Origin: Pelodera strongyloides
Lineage: Eukaryota > Nematoda > Chromadorea > Rhabditida > Rhabditidae
Length of the DNA stretch: 64,000 bases
Direction: 5' to 3'
Assembly: GCA_036852015.1 (NCBI GenBank)
Contig: JAANDG010000084.1
Span: forward strand, 124,001-188,000
Shown one piece after another: positions 13,156-27,535 of the stretch (position 1 is its first letter; every line of letters starts with the position of its first letter). The notes beneath the pieces are model-generated. The model did not search any database. It was not told where the DNA came from and saw only the letters and a list, made by a program, of their open reading frames with translations. Both the position numbers and the translations under genes were made by a program.

Positions 13156-14432
13156 TCATCCCTGCAACGGGTTACTCCACACAAGTACATGTCGTACGGT
13201 CGTGTTCAATACATCGATCCACACTCCCAACATCTCCTTGTTGTCGGCGGCCATCAACACACTAGAATTGGTAAAGTGTAAAAGTACCTTCACAGGTCCT
13301 TCATAACAACTGGACGTAACAATGTAACTAATTTAAATGGGCCCATGTCAATTACTACACAGACAGAGGCACAGAGGTGCAACTATGAACTAGAAAACAT
13401 TTACAGTAATCCATTTCCAAAGTAAAATGCCAGTAGTTTGAGTCAAAAAAATTCTGAGCAAAAGGGAAGAATGCGTGTAGATAGCTCAGTGACTAATGCG
13501 TTGCTTTCCAGGAAATAGATAGATGATTCGAATTCCGCAAAACCTGTAATCGCGCCGCATTTGGGAATCAACCTTAAACACGACTCAAAGAAATATAACC
13601 CACCGGAGCCTTTCCATCTCCTTGGGGTTGGCCTCCTTGGGCACCCACACATCCAAATGGAACGAGAATGGGTACTGTCCATGAGGTTCCAGAAGCGCAC
13701 CGTCGCGGGTAGATGTGCCCAGGTCGATTATCACAGAACACTCCTACAATACTAATGAATATCATCAAAAATCTATTTCACATCTGTCACTGGGATGAAC
13801 TCAGACCTCAGACCTAGTCGCGGGACGAGGAGCAAAAATGGGTGAAAAAATGATCTAGACCTCGTAAAAAGGTAGAACATAGTCCGAATCAACCTCGAAT
13901 CGGGTGTAAGAAAAAAAAAACTGGCAAAGGAGAAGGGTGTGTAGAATATGGAATACAACACCATGACAACTACATACTATCACGGAAAATCATAAAAATT
14001 GAACCGTATGAATCGGGTCAGGCACCACCTCAAACAAAAAAATTCAGTCTCATCTCCTTCTACGATTCTACGCACCTTTGCTTCCTGCTCATCTTCGGGG
14101 CATCTCCAGAACTTCATCTCGCCATTCTCCAGCGCACACCAGTACCTACATTTCGTTTATACTTCGTTTAACAGAACTAGTTTATACAACGTTTTGATAT
14201 TGTTAATCAAAATAGAATATATCAACATAATTCGCAGACATAAAGGGTAACCTAGAAATGTACACTCACACCACGTAACCGTAATAGAGTGGTTCAATAA
14301 GTATAGTACCAATTCCAAAAAAAGCGGAAAATGTTGAGCAAAAAATACCTGGGCCAAGAACCGAAGCCTTGTGTCTTCTGGTAGAGTGAGAGGAAGCCTC
14401 TGTGGGATACGACACCCTTGTCAATTGCGAAC
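13156..14432 (-). other. ANLN: PH domain exons and 3' end of the ANLN coding region
   Basis: The exon at 14432-14349 gives RGFLSLYQKTQGFGSWP and continues into RYWCALENGEMKFW, the diagnostic start of the anillin PH domain (vertebrate GFGAWHRRWCVL). The last exon ends with MAADNKEMLGVWIDVLN, the final PH helix, then a short tail and TGA at 13158-13156. The loop between exons 28 and 29 is shorter than in human, but phase is exact without an extra exon. In the family this domain binds PIP2 and septins. I see no convincing poly(A) signal just past the stop. Confidence 0.88.
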
Positions 14433-17400
14433 CTGAAGACCACAGACAGATGAAATTGAAAGGAAAGCTACTGCATCAGTACAACTTCATCACACAACGA
14501 CCCGTGCACACTCTCAAAATCATACTACCGTACCTACTACCCTATCCCAACCCCTGCCCTTTGACCCCCACAGCAGCACAGGTAAGAAAGAAAATACAAA
14601 GCCTAGTAATTTTTTAAATCATACAAGATCGATACGAAATTACCAATATCACATCAATGGGCTGCCCAAAACATAGCGACGTGGTGGTGACGTTGACGGT
14701 AGAAATAGAAGAATGATAAAACTAAAGTTACTATAGACTTATTTCTTACTGTATTCTACACAAACCTCTTCGTCTTGAGAGATATCCGTCCATCTTGTGC
14801 AATCGGGTATTGGATATCACCAAGTCGGAGTTTCCGAGAGTCCACATTCTTCATCGTTAGCTCCAGGCGGCCGGCTGCAAAACTTCATCATTTAGGTGAT
14901 CGTTAGGACAACTAATGAAACTCTTTGTCATCCATAGCTTTGTATGCTAGGTGTATTTCATAGCGCTGGGTAAAAGGTAAAAGAATACACGAACGTTTAA
15001 ACAATATAAGTCACGACAGTGACAGAACTGCACTGTTACTAATATAGCATCGAGTAAATCAGGAAAAAGTAAAATTAATACCACACTACCCACCGCACTG
15101 GAAGCCAGTGTCCAAAATGGCTGCAGGTCCCCCGCCACTACTCATTGTCGTGTCCTTGTGTTTGGAACTCGACTTCAATGTGCCGCCCGACTTCAGACGA
15201 TACTTCTCCTCGTGGGATATACGTTCCTTTTGGGTGCGCTGCAATTGTACTTATGAAACTTCTCCCGAGTCTTATGTCTTATCCTAGCCTGCACTGATAA
15301 CGTCCCCTAGAAACTTATTGTCTAGTTTGGCGCCTACGTATACTTACATGAATGGAACACTAACTTACGTGAATGGAGCTTATTGTCAGTCTAAATCTAA
15401 CAACGGGCAAAAATGTGACAAAATATACTTCAATACCTGAAGCAAGGCCTGAACACAACATATCTAATGTTCAGAAAAAAATAGCATATAAATGTAGATA
15501 CGGCATGCCGTAACGTAAGGTCTAAACCAACTCACTAAGGTCCACACTTCCAAAGAGCAGGCAAAATTCGGGGGCACATTCTTCAGTTGCAGGAATTGAG
15601 GGAACTCGAGCACGCCTCTCTGTAATAGAATCCGATATATTAATAATAATTTACAATCACACATCAGACAGAAAAATCCCTATGCTATTAATTACTGTAC
15701 ATCAAAAGAACGAAGAACCTGAAAATATCAGACAGAAAAATCCCTATGCTATTAATTACTGTACATCAAAAGAACGAAGAACCTGAAACTTCTCCGCAAG
15801 TGTACGTATTACGGTACATCAATTGAAAGTCTAATAATTTCTAGTAATATAACTATCTAATAATTATTATATTATCATAGATTACTATTGTTATAATATT
15901 ATTATTTGCTAGATCAACAAGATCATTTAAAATTTTACCGAGCAAAACGCATCGTCGCTGTTGAGCATGGCCGTGTGCAAGACTACTGAGCCACACTTGA
16001 TGAGGACCACAAAGTAGAACAGGGCGTTCATATCTAAAACTTAAAGGTTAAGCTTAGACCCGTCTTCGCAAGAGATCTGAACTCCGCGCGGGTCCCGTGT
16101 CTGAAATACAGAATACACTGTCCGGCCTGCTCTGAGTTTTTCGTTTCAGTTAGTTTCAGTTAGTTTTCAGATAATAAAATCACAGCAACAAAAAACCAAT
16201 TACATTTGTAAAAACTTATTGACATGAATACAACATTCTCCAACAAAGAAAAAGAGAAGTCATAAAACGAGTGCAGAAAAGGAGCCTTAGTGATTGTTTA
16301 GCATAACTAATTACTTGGTAAATTGACCGACCATCATGATAAGCCGTTGTTCCCTGGACAAACTCCCTGCATAGGTGAATCTGGAGGTTCGAGATGGTAA
16401 TTGCTCCCTTCGGTCCCTGAGGTGCTCCTGAACCACTTTCCAGTTTCTCCAACTCAGACTGAATGCACAACCGGGTTTGCGAGGCGAGCAGAAGGGCTCG
16501 TTGCGCGTCCACCTTGAACAATAAGTCACTTAAAGAACATCTACAGCCGATCAACCCAGATTACCATGAAAATTAGACAACAATCAAAATCAAAACTATC
16601 AAAACAAGTACAGTTGTATTATTATTGTCAAGCACAGTTTTGCGAAAAGCACTAATTGCTAGCTACAGCGAATATGAAGAAAAAACTAATCATACGATGA
16701 CAAAATGTGATAGAATCTCTAAAACAGTGGCAAATAAGACAGTTACTGTTATTCCTAGTTGTTTTTCCACTTGTAGGCAGGAGCATGCATGCTCAGTGTT
16801 ACGGTTACGGAAAAAAAAAGACAAAAGTCGAAACTTCTCACCTCCTCCCTACTCCCACGGAACTCGTGCGTCTGACGACAGTACTGTAGAGCCCTGGAGG
16901 ACTGAGAGATGCGCTGTTGCTCCACCAGAAGCTTTTCGTTGAGTTGAGCCTGGAGAATGACATCAATAATGTTTGAAAATGTGTGAAACGGAATGCTAGA
17001 ACAGATCCTATCACTGAAATTAACAGAACGTGGAATATGTCCACGTTGTGAAACATACTGAAAGCTACCAAAAAAATCACCCCCCAAAAACATATTCGCA
17101 TACAAAGCGAGCAAGGTTGCGTCGAGTCCAGTCTTGGCAACAACACAACCAGAAACCTTCACACTGCTTATGGATGGCATTTAACGGAACACATACGATT
17201 CAGGTGATGCCAAGACTATACCAAGCCACGTGCACATCCCCTTTAAGAAAATTACGCAAAAACTTACAATCATATTATGGACTGTGGTTGTCTCATCAGA
17301 AGGTTTGAACCTTCCCAGTTGTCCGCCAATATCCTTTCCGTTTCCGTGTGCGGGTGAAGCGCCGGCAAAGACGATCTTCTCCAAATTGGATCCCGTTTTA

Positions 17401-20400
17401 TCGGTTCTATGCTGCCTACGATAGAACGAGACTGTGTGCATCTGAAAAACAAGGAAAGCTGACGTTTTCACGCTAACTCGTTTAATTCCGCCCTTGAAAT
17501 CTACATATATACACAAATGGGTGGGCAAAGGTAAAAATCATGCAAGAACAATATAGGTGTAGGCTAATTAGCCTCAGCTACCGTCTCATCAGTTACCTTC
17601 TGTCGGGCACTAAACTTAACACAGCACCTTCATTTACACTTAAGAATTACAACCTATTCTTAAGACCCACCAGTGGCCCTTGGGTATTCTCCTCGTCTTG
17701 TGCTACCGATGAAGTCAATGACTCTGATGAATCAGCCTCAGCCATCTGAGTGCGGGGCAGAGCGGGAGGTGGCATCGAATCTCTCTCTTCGACCATCTTT
17801 GTCGACACTTGCTCAACTCGTGTTCCAACCTCCTGATCAAAGCTAGGCGACGTCTCTTGGCAAGCCTAGAATAAAGAGTTCCAAGTAAGTTATTGTCAAC
17901 GTCTTTCTTCCCTACTACGGTATCTTGCAAGAAGAGAATCACCAAAGGTTGAAAATTGGAAATGTGGTTTAGTATTCATGTAGGCTACAGTAGAACATCG
18001 TCTCTCCTCTCGATGAGCAGCTCATTGCCCAATTCAGAGCAAGCATTTAAATATGCATAGTAGTAACAACATACATCTTTTCAATAGCACATTTTTTGAC
18101 ACGAAAACATACACTAACAAACATATAAACGTACCGACATCTTCCCGATAAAAAACCACTTGATAGGAACACGCTTACCACAACTGGTGTTCCATACAAC
18201 GGCGTATGTCCCCTGGTCCTGGCAAGCGATACCCACACTTTGACGCGAACACACTAACAAACATACAAACCTACAAACGTACCACAACTGGTGTTCCATA
18301 CATTGACGTATGTCCGCTGGCAGGCGACAAACGTCTGCCCATTGGAGTGTTCGTCTTATTCGGCGATGCATCCATGAATTCAAACGCCTGTAACTATAAG
18401 ATTACGGGAAAAATTAGTATCCAAAAAGGCAGTGGCACATTAACGAGAAAAATCGGTGCTGGATTGAAACTGAAGGATACAAAAAGTGTGGCAACGTATG
18501 TTATATACTACCACAAACGTAAGCCCCCGACCAATGTTGTCTCAAATCGTTGAAACGGAAACGGAGGGAACCGATTTAGCAACAGTTCCCAGTGCACCAC
18601 TTGGCGACCCAGTAATGACCAAGATTACGAGAAACCCTTTTTGACTCGTCCAAATGGTCAGTGACCGGACACCAAATGGGTTTTCGACGAAAACCATTTA
18701 GTGACCGTCTATAGACATAGACGATCAATTATTCCGTTCTCTTGCGCATATACATACCTCTGTGATGATTCTGCTCTCGTCTCCTGGAGCCTGCTCCTCT
18801 TCATCGACCTCTTCGGGTTCTCCATACAAATCATCCTCCTAAAGTTGGTGGTAGGTCTCATTTGTTCGAATTCGTTTAAGGCGCAAATTCTCTATAGGGC
18901 TACAGTAATCCAATAAAGCCTAACAAACATACTTCCTACTATTCTTGAAATCCGCAAAAGCAGGAGAAACATTAAGAATTTCCAAAGAGTACTCTGCTAC
19001 TCTACTCAGGGTCTTCATTAAAATATACAAGCACAAGCGTTTAACACTGAATTGAACCTTGAACCACCCTTTATCTTGCAGCCTGCAGCGTAAGACCTGG
19101 CTGCAAGATCAAGGGCGTTTTATTTGGAGAATTCTATCCAATAACTGAAAGTACTAACTTGAACAACGTGTGCAACTGGTTCCTTTCGTGGAGACGACAG
19201 AGTTTCCATACGAGGACTTTTGGCATTTGGAGAGTCTCGGGCCGCCTAAAGTTATATATTATAGTATTTAATAAAAAACTAACCTTGGAGACAACTAGCA
19301 CCTGCATCTCACGAACAAAAAGATTGCAGAATGCAGAACGAAAACAGGGCTTATGTATTTGGCGTGCTAAACACTGAAAATGCTGTCACCGACCGAAAAC
19401 AACCGAACACCGAAATATTGATCTTTACAGACTCTGATAAGAAATGAAGAATCCAATAAACAGCATGGCTCACAACAAAAGGAGGAACACAAAACAAAAA
19501 GCTATAACTATTAAACTACTAATAAATACCTGATATCCTGCGCCATATGTATAAGTCGATGATCTCTGTGGCGATTTTTCTGCGGATCGCATATGGGGCA
19601 ACTGAAATATTTCATTTTACACAGTTAGTGAGCACATAATTTTCCACCATAACGATCTATCACCAAAACTGTCCACTTAACCTCAAAAAAAATGTGCTCA
19701 ACAATATGGTCATTACCAACAATACCAACTATCAGCGTTATGTAATACAAACAGACCAAATACATCGACTCTAATATCCTGACGTTCTAATTATATACGC
19801 ATACCCTATTCGCAGTCCTCTTTCCACTCTGCACCGTCTTGCTCATCTTGACTGCCGCCTGTAGCAGCTCGTTTTCATCGGCATCCGGATGGAGGGGAGT
19901 GCCGGTAGCCGACGAGAACTGAAAGCACGCTTATACAGTAAATGGAGTCATCAAGCAATGCCTTATATGATAAAGATAAAAGCCAAGGAAAGGGTCTAAC
20001 TCTTTCTTACTCGGCTACAGATTACTGTTGATATAAAAAAAAATACGCCACTATCATAAACATAAACAACTGCTAACACAATCAAGCAATAACTCACCTC
20101 CCATCTGTTTCTCAGACTCTTGATGTTCGACGACGGAGGGGCTGGTGGCTTGGATGGTTGAGCGGGGTCCGCGCCCTGGACCACGGGTGTGTTAGTAGCT
20201 CCTCTCCATTGAGTATGTACAGCAGGCATGCGCGGTGTCACCTATGATGAGGATGAAGAACTATATGTTACATACTACTTTCATTTCATAATCAAAATGC
20301 CTATTCAGTCACTGTCCAAGACGCCGACGTCCTACATACACTAAAGCAATGAGTACGACACACTCCATCTTACACTGAAAGATATATCGCAAAGAAATAC

Positions 20401-23400
20401 ACCAACCATACACCATTTCAAAAAGGTACAACTCACAAAACAATGCAAACACCTTACGGTTGCACTTACAATTATAAAGGGTTATTGATTACATAAAAAA
20501 CATAATCAAAGGGCACCCTAAGATGGAAATGCGCATAGAAGATTAAAAATCAATATGACCCAAAGTACCAACCTCCTTCATAACCTGATCCTTTGAGATT
20601 GGCTTATAGGAAGAAGAGAGAGCAGCCGCCGATGAAATACCTCCAGGTCTCATTGCCTTCACCTCGGATGGGACCTAAAATGGAACAGTCATACTTATTC
20701 GTTATTGTTTCTCTTTCCTAAAGTAATATTTAACCTCAACTGAATTCAAACGAATAATATGTGACGCTTTCTAGCAGTAAACTAGGAAGGAGTGTAAACA
20801 CTGCACTTATCTAATATGAAGCACACTACAATCGAGTAAAACAGTAAAACACAATTTAGTAGATTCACAACTCACATCTGCGTATCTAATGTGAATAAGC
20901 TAATTACCTTCATTCCACTTGTCTTCACCCTCTCCTCTAATTGCATGGCAATTGTCTTGGCCTTGGCCGACTCGAGTGCAGCCTGTCTGATTGGTGAGGG
21001 TGCTTCCGTCTGTACGGGAGTCTGCTCACCACGGAATGGATCTCTCTGGAAATGGCACAATGTTCACTTATTTAGGCAATTGCGCTTAATTATGAATTAG
21101 AATTAGCAAATCAGCCTTTTATTCAACCTTTGCTGCAGGTGTTACGACTTCACACTTCCTTCCTTTGAAAATATCATAACTCGGCGCTAACTCCGGGATT
21201 TTAAGGCTTATGAGTTATTAATGGAAATAAAAGCAGTTTTCACAACAACATTTCTAAAAATCATCCTCTGCACCAACAAACACCGCACCTTCAATGCACA
21301 ATATAGATAAAGATAACCCCTGCACCACACTGATAACTGATAACACCACATATTTGACACAAAAAAACCTACAGGTGCTGGTATATTGGGTGTTCTCGGG
21401 GGTGAGGAGAGTGCCTTGTGCACAGAAGCCTCCAGATCAGCCACAACTCTCCCGTCATGAACTCCACTGCCTCCCAATGGGGTCACGCACGCGCTAACAG
21501 CTGAAGAGAGAATAAATTAAAATTCCAGGGAATGTCGAAAAGTGGAAAGTTTCCTTTATGTGTTCTGTTTAAGTGATACTAGATAAAAACTGGGTAGTGA
21601 ATTGTAACTGAGCATTGCGCACGGCGCGAAACGAACATATAAATTGCTTAAAGAGTACGACAGCACGAGACAACCATCTACGCATCTGCAAACAAAAGTA
21701 ACTTATGCACACATCGCGCTAAATGAACTATAAAACCTAATACTTACTCGTTGTCATCGGTTTTTCATACTCAATGTGCGACAACTCAGTTCCGCCAACC
21801 AATTTGGGAGAACTAGTGTGAATTGGATCCTGAAATAACAATTAGCATACCACTAAGTAATATCATACATCGATAAAAAAACAGACGATAAACGATGATA
21901 TAGAACTCTAAGTGGGTCCAGTTCCTGAAGTACATGCTAGAGCCAGAGCCAGCTCCGTTTTTTTTCAAACTCGAGCTACCAAACTTCCCAACAATTATTC
22001 TTTCAACAAAATAAATTCTTAATTGAGATAAAAGCATAATAACGCATAGGAATAAAAAAATCATTATCTGAAAACATACGAAATTCACCGGAGAATGAGT
22101 AGACACTTTTGTTCCGGGGATCTGAAATTAACAAGATTGAAAATTGAAAGACAGCAAAAAGAAACATGAGGCAGTGCAGACGGATTCGAAGCATATGCGG
22201 TCGCAGGCAACAATCAAGCTTACAAATCACATCGATAAACTCGTTACGACCAATCATTGGAAAACAGTTATCATTGGAAAACTGTTACTATCATTAAACA
22301 AACAGATATTTCAAGTAACGGGTGCAAATTATCGATCGTCGAACAAGACACATAATAACTAACAAAACAACAGGAAGTTGTAGTGTCATGGGAGGTTCTG
22401 TATTAAAGGCGCACTCTCTCACTCTTCAAACAACAGATGCGATTATATAACCACACAGAACAGGAACGACATCAAAACAAAACAATACATGCATGCCACA
22501 TAAATCATAAAACATGCAAGCATGCCAACAACTCACGAAAGGTTTGGGAGAAATCATTTTATGAATGCTGGACGGGGAAGAGACGCTACACAGTGAAGAA
22601 TTCGATCTCCGACCAGGGCTTTTCTTCTAAAACGGACCGAACCCATTTGAACGGACATGACACTCTTGACAGACAATGAACAGAATGAAACACACTCTAA
22701 CCAGGAATCCGTCAAGCAGAACGAAAGCACTACATACACAAAATAAGAAGTTTAACAAAAAAAAGAAAGAAACATGAACATGGTAGTCACTAGAGAAAAG
22801 GGCAACATAGTGAGTTCTCGTTCACCATATACAATGTGTCAACAATGCCAGAATACCAAGACAGGTGAATCAAAGGTCTGAGCTGAGAACCAGACTGTTA
22901 CCACCCAAGGACTAAGGACTACCTTTGCCATGAATGTATGTAGTCCGTACTCCTCCTCACGATCTTGAGTTTCGTTTTCCTCACGCACAGTGTTGTCCTC
23001 TTCATTTTCCGAGATACGCTCGTTATAAGACCTAGCCGAGGTAATGTGAGCGAGCTCAGTCTCGTTCTGGAAACAATGCTAATGCAAGTAAAAGGGGAAG
23101 TTCAACAAAGTCGCGGAAGGCAGAAACCGTCTCTATCGCCTTTCATCTCAAAGTTAAAAGTGGCGCGGAACTGCATCACTATCTAACATCCTCCTACTGA
23201 CCCATTTGCGAGATTTAGGAGTAAGGTTAAGGGTATGGTATCAGCTTCGAAAAGGCAAATTTGCTGTACTTGTACTAGTTCATTATTATTTAAAACTGGC
23301 AGACAGATAACTCTACAGTAGTTGATTCAGAAGCACAAATCAGCTATTAAGGAGACTTTGTCATGCTATTGTTATAGATAGTACTGATAACACAACTTAC

Positions 23401-25149
23401 CATAGACGAGTATGCAAAAGACGACGTCGAGTTGTCCCACGCGGCAGTTGACGCAATAACAGCAGCAAAACGAACATTCTTCTCATCGTTTGACTTAATC
23501 ATTCCAGCTTTTGTGTATAGATCCTCAGTGACTTGTGACTGCTTTTTAATATCGACATTGCTTGTTGCGATGTCACCTAAAAGGGTTTAATTAGCACAAC
23601 TATGCTTTGTTTTTTTTCCAGGGCACAGCATAAACCTCGCCGGTGAGTCCGGAGGTGGTTCGCGAAACTTGGACTATGTGTGATACGTTTCTGATGAGTT
23701 TCTCGTACCATCCCTCCGGGATTCCTCATGTTTATGATACTAATCGGGAGGTGGTTCCGCGATTATGCAATATTCTAATTCCGGAGGCGATTCGCCGGCC
23801 GGCGGGCTTAGACTATGATTTTTCCTTACTTACACCGAATGTTTTGTCTTATGAAAATACACATTCAAAATAAAGTTATAACGCCAACTTTTAAATACAT
23901 AAATTTCTACACACCTGCACATTTTACGGGCGACTTGTTCTCATTTGGAGACTTAGGAACGAAGAGTACCGATGCGCGATTCTGGAAATCACATATATAG
24001 GGTACAAAAAAAGAGAAAGAAACAACAATAAAATTGCGTATGACAGTTGTGAGAATTATCATCTTTAACTTGGTTGGTAGAAATCGGGATCTTTCTCGAC
24101 TTACATTACACGCGCCAACCAATGCCATACTAAGGCACAGCACATAATACGGCCACATACGTTTCATTGTGTTGACGATAAGATAACTGAACTGCCTTGG
24201 AAAAATGAAAGCAAATACCTCTCCGATGCTCATTCGAGGGGACGCTCCCTTGATAAACGCCTCCTTGGGTTGCGCGTGCCTTGGTTTGTAGTCGCATTCG
24301 TATTCTGCTTGATTAGCGGCGAGGGCGGCAAATCGCGATTTGACGGAATTCTATACAAAAAGGTGTGATTTTAAAGTTTAAAACGTAACAAAGATTTCAG
24401 AGTCAATCCGAAGGCCATGCAAAGGACCATAATTTTCAATATCTCGAAACCCAGAACAGAAGCTACGTAATAATACAATACTCACGCTTTCAGGTGTATT
24501 GTTTGTAGAGTTGTTAGTCTGTGGCGAAAGTACATTTGAACGTCGGGGGTAATCGTGTTTCTCTGTGGTTATGGGCGAATTAGCAACTGAAATGTAGAGT
24601 AGTTTACAGCGGTTGGGTTAAAGCAAAACAAAGCTCGTCGCTGGAATTTCCCTTACAGCTATGACACTAGATCCATCATTCGACGTCCACGATGATGCAG
24701 AAACATTAAATTATTAGATAATCGTCTCTCATAATAAGAGCAATTAAAGAGCAGTAAGGCAAAAGCGTAATAACATACGTGCCAAATCTCCAGTAATCGA
24801 AATGTCGTTCTCTTTCTCAAAATCCGCTTGCCTCAGACGCGCACGTTCAAGTATCCTCTGAACAGCCGCGTTGGATATAATATGTATTACCCAACTTCAG
24901 GTAAGAAATACAAGCCACCCAAGTATGGGCCCGGCTGATTTTCAAGCAAATTTGCTTGATAAAAAAAGACGGCATTATACGAATGCCGCTATAAGTAGTT
25001 AATGTATCGTAGCTCTACTTGTATCGTTATCGAGCATGAATGAACAGAATAGAAAATCAACCACATGTTGCACAACACAACGGAAGCTAAATACCAAGTA
25101 CTACAAAACCCCAAAATCTCACCCTCGTGCCTTCGTCCAGTTCTTCCAT
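13156..25149 (-). CDS. ANLN: Anillin homologue, 29 coding exons, 1068 aa
   Basis: Anillin is the actomyosin, RhoA and septin scaffold of the cytokinetic ring. Exons in transcript order: 25149-25123, 24857-24779, 24586-24486, 24350-24219, 23981-23915, 23576-23401, 23066-22923, 22121-22080, 21829-21748, 21500-21373, 21045-20908, 20674-20573, 20241-20098, 19918-19805, 19601-19530, 19245-19159, 18838-18758, 17865-17671, 17441-17268, 16949-16842, 16512-16332, 16033-15939, 15619-15536, 15238-15094, 14874-14766, 14432-14349, 14145-14076, 13743-13604, 13261-13156. They sum to 3207 nt with phase kept at every junction. The N-terminus (RRILERARLRQADFEKEN) resembles the vertebrate start. A low-complexity, Pro/Ser-rich middle follows, with short basic or helical blocks such as NIKSLRNRWE. 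Then come the anillin homology domain (about residues 696-945) and a C-terminal PH domain. Length is close to the human protein. Exon 21 uses an unusual donor, GTCGGT. The first Met is well supported by similarity, but an upstream exon could extend it. Confidence 0.93.
13473..13545 (+). repeat. Degenerate tRNA-like sequence in ANLN intron 28
   Basis: TAGCTCAGTGACTAATGC and, 40 nt on, GATTCGAATTCC resemble the A and B boxes of RNA polymerase III promoters. The stems do not pair well. It may be the head of an old SINE. Confidence 0.35.
14766..16949 (-). other. ANLN: Anillin homology domain (AHD) exons of ANLN
   Basis: Six exons encode the AHD. The first (16949-16842) carries ISQSSRALQYCRQTHEF, matching the helical ISQASQAL motif of anillins, and the next continues EEVDAQRALLLASQTRL, the counterpart of the vertebrate EAERLLLIA helix. 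ALFYFVVLIKCGSVVL (16033-15939) is the beta-strand block, followed by FLQLKNVPPNFACSLEVWTL and LELTMKNVDSRKLRLGD. In the family this region is C2-like plus a helical hairpin and binds RhoA-GTP. No key block is missing, so I infer a working domain. Confidence 0.9.
15663..15790. repeat. Tandem duplication of 64 bp in an ANLN intron
   Basis: Two almost perfect copies start ATCAGACAGAAAAATCCC at 15663 and 15727, between the exons at 16033-15939 and 15619-15536. Confidence 0.92.
17190..17246. mobile_element. Family B end fragment in an ANLN intron
   Basis: TTAAAGGGGATGTGCACGTGG on the minus strand begins 21 nt after the donor of exon 19. I could not find the other end. Confidence 0.45.
18090..18330. 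repeat. Imperfect duplication in an ANLN intron
   Basis: CACTAACAAACATA..AACGTACC and ACAACTGGTGTTCCATACA each occur twice. This accounts for the open frames seen here. Confidence 0.7.
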
Positions 25150-25153
25150 TGCT
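25150..25153 (-). promoter_or_regulatory. Splice acceptor directly before the ANLN start codon
   Basis: On the minus strand ATATTCAG is followed by CA and then the ATG, so the start exon opens 2 nt after a 3' splice site. This means either a 5' UTR intron or a trans-spliced leader. Confidence 0.55.
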
Positions 25154-25621
25154 GAATATGTTAAGGACACAGAGACGCAACCTAAATATGCAATAAAATA
25201 CAAGAAACAAGTGGTATCAGATCTCGAACATAAACGTTTCGTATTACTAATGAATGGAAATGGCCGCGCTACGCAGTCAGCCCACCCATCAGCCGATCTT
25301 CGCGAATGCCGATCACAGAAGATACTACAACAAAACAAAACAAATTGAAATATAAATAAAAATAAAAGCAACGAACTGGAGATTTCAAATATTTTCACTT
25401 CCCGCGTTGGTTTTCAAAAGTTGGCAAATAGCCATCCAAAATCGTGTTGGGACGTTTGGGCGCTTTGTCCATATATATGACAGTTTCTCGCTTTCGACGA
25501 TTAATTTTGCAGAGAGTGCGGTGGTGCGAGAGGTTGCAGACAATGAGGGTGCAGCAAGCAAACCAGAGCCTACGCGCGTATACGAAATGACGAAAAGAGT
25601 CTCATGTATTTTCAGAGCTAA

Positions 25622-25850
25622 GGGCGCGTTTAAGATGGACGAAAGAAAGAAAAAAATAGGTTTTCGGCCGTTCAGGTTGGCCGAAAAGAAAACTTTTGAA
25701 AGACAATGCAAAAACAAGAGACGCAGACAAAACCCGAAAAAAATTACTGTATTTTTTCATTTTCCCTTAGTATTAAAAGTTTTCTTTTCGGCCAACCTGA
25801 ACGGCCGAAAACGCATTTTTTTCTTTCTTTCGCCCATCTTAAACGCGCCC
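25622..25850. mobile_element. Harbinger-like foldback element 1 (TAA target duplication)
   Basis: Long inverted ends begin GGGCGCGTTTAAGATG and contain TTTTCGGCCGTTCAGG. TAA flanks both sides (25619-25621 and 25851-25853), the three-base target typical of PIF/Harbinger elements. The reading frames across it come from the repeat and are not a gene. Confidence 0.75.
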
Positions 25851-26277
25851 TAATCATTTTCTGCAAACTGGTTCGAAAAATATTCGGTTAAAAGCTGCGG
25901 CTCGTCAGAATCGGCCCATTGTTAATCTCCCGCTGCTTCAGTTCATAGTTAAATGATTAATAAGAATCTTTTTTCCGCTTCTTTTTCTTGACGAACAAGC
26001 GCTTAGCCACTCCGATTGTACGCAGGAAACAAATTTTCGCGTAGTTATGAGGTCTCGACCTCAAGTTGTACCGTGTAAAATACGACACAGTTTTAACACA
26101 ATTTGCACATTCTTGACATCGAACGCTCAGAAAGAGTGTTTGATGTCAAGTTGGTGAGTTGATTGCTGGCTTTGTTGCACATTGTCTATGTCCTTTGTTT
26201 ATGTCCCCAATTAGCTAAGTTTCATTAGAATTACGAAAAATAACGTGAACAACCATATAATAATAAATCTTTATTGT

Positions 26278-26573
26278 GTAATAAATCAAGGTTGCTAGTA
26301 CCTTGGTTATTAAATGTGTTGTGATTCTGATGTTGTAGTGTGGTAGAATGTATTTAATAACACTCGGTAGCCAAGCATTTTATATCTGACGAACGTGCGG
26401 ATGTTACATGCACGAGTCTAGGCATAGAATGATTGTATATACGAGGGAGCGATTGCTCTCCCCGCGTGCCAGCTGTTCAAGGTCAGAGAGACGACAAGGG
26501 ACAGATGCTGTGTGTGCTAGATGTTTATATATAGGGATAGTTTATAGGCACACACAGACACTGGTACCTTACA
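26278..26573 (-). repeat. 3' LTR of the retrotransposon
   Basis: This copy is identical to the 5' LTR over about 190 nt from 26381 to the end, but differs at many positions in 26278-26380. Confidence 0.88.
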
Positions 26574-27535
26574 TCCCCCCTTCCCAAAAGAGCTGGCCTC
26601 CAGCTCTCATAGAGAATCGTACAGATAAAACAATTTCAAGATCAAAAACATCAATGGTCAACAATTTCTAGATGTTACTTCTAATGGCTAAAATGGTATG
26701 CCTACTTCTGACATGATCTTATCAATTTCGAGATATGAGCAACTATGTCTTTGGCTACGACAACACAAAACAACAACAATAAACTAATGTACCTGAATTC
26801 TCAAAATATAACAAACATTGCTATTAATTACAGCTTTTAACGTATCACTTGCATATTGTTCCAAATAAAATTCCATCATTCACAATTTCTAACAACAACG
26901 GCAGCTCAATATATACGGCCTTTAGCTTCAACAATGCTATATCCCATACAACTTATCATTAATAATTATATATTTGGGTCAGGCACTACCATCCAACTAT
27001 CACCGGCTCTGCCCAGGGCTCATTTGGCCTCTATTTGACTCGTTGGTCACAATAAAATCAAAGCGCACAAAACAATATTATTATCTCTGGCCTTAGGGTA
27101 ACACGGAACTCAACTTATGGCTGCTAACAAACAACGGAGGAACAGAACAGTACAATATGGAGTTGATCTAATAGTTAAAAGTAGAATTCAACAGTCTTCC
27201 TAGGAACCCAAAACGAAAAAGAACAAGGCGGTGTTGTTTCAGCCTATTTCACACCTTTACACTATTACCCTGTTTAAACTACTGGTTGGTTGATTGGGTG
27301 CTGTTGTTAAACAAATCAGTAAAATTACTGTCCTGCATTTCCTGGAGATACGTCTTCTTCTTTCTTCTTGAATAATAAAAAATAGATGGGAAGAGTGAAT
27401 GAAATAGTGAGAATAAAGGTACAATAAAATATTGGCCCGCAGTCAGATTCTGTTGACTGCGCTAGCAGGGGCCTTGCAGAATATGGAGGTTCGGCCCTGG
27501 CTCGGGAATGATAAACCAGGTACCGCAGGTCGCCA

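Noticed and set aside
18206..18553. 115-codon plus-strand frame
   Set aside because: It covers the duplicated intron sequence of ANLN; no known motif.
25407..25853. 148-codon plus-strand frame, the longest in the window
   Set aside because: More than half is the Harbinger-like foldback; no conserved domain and no splice context.
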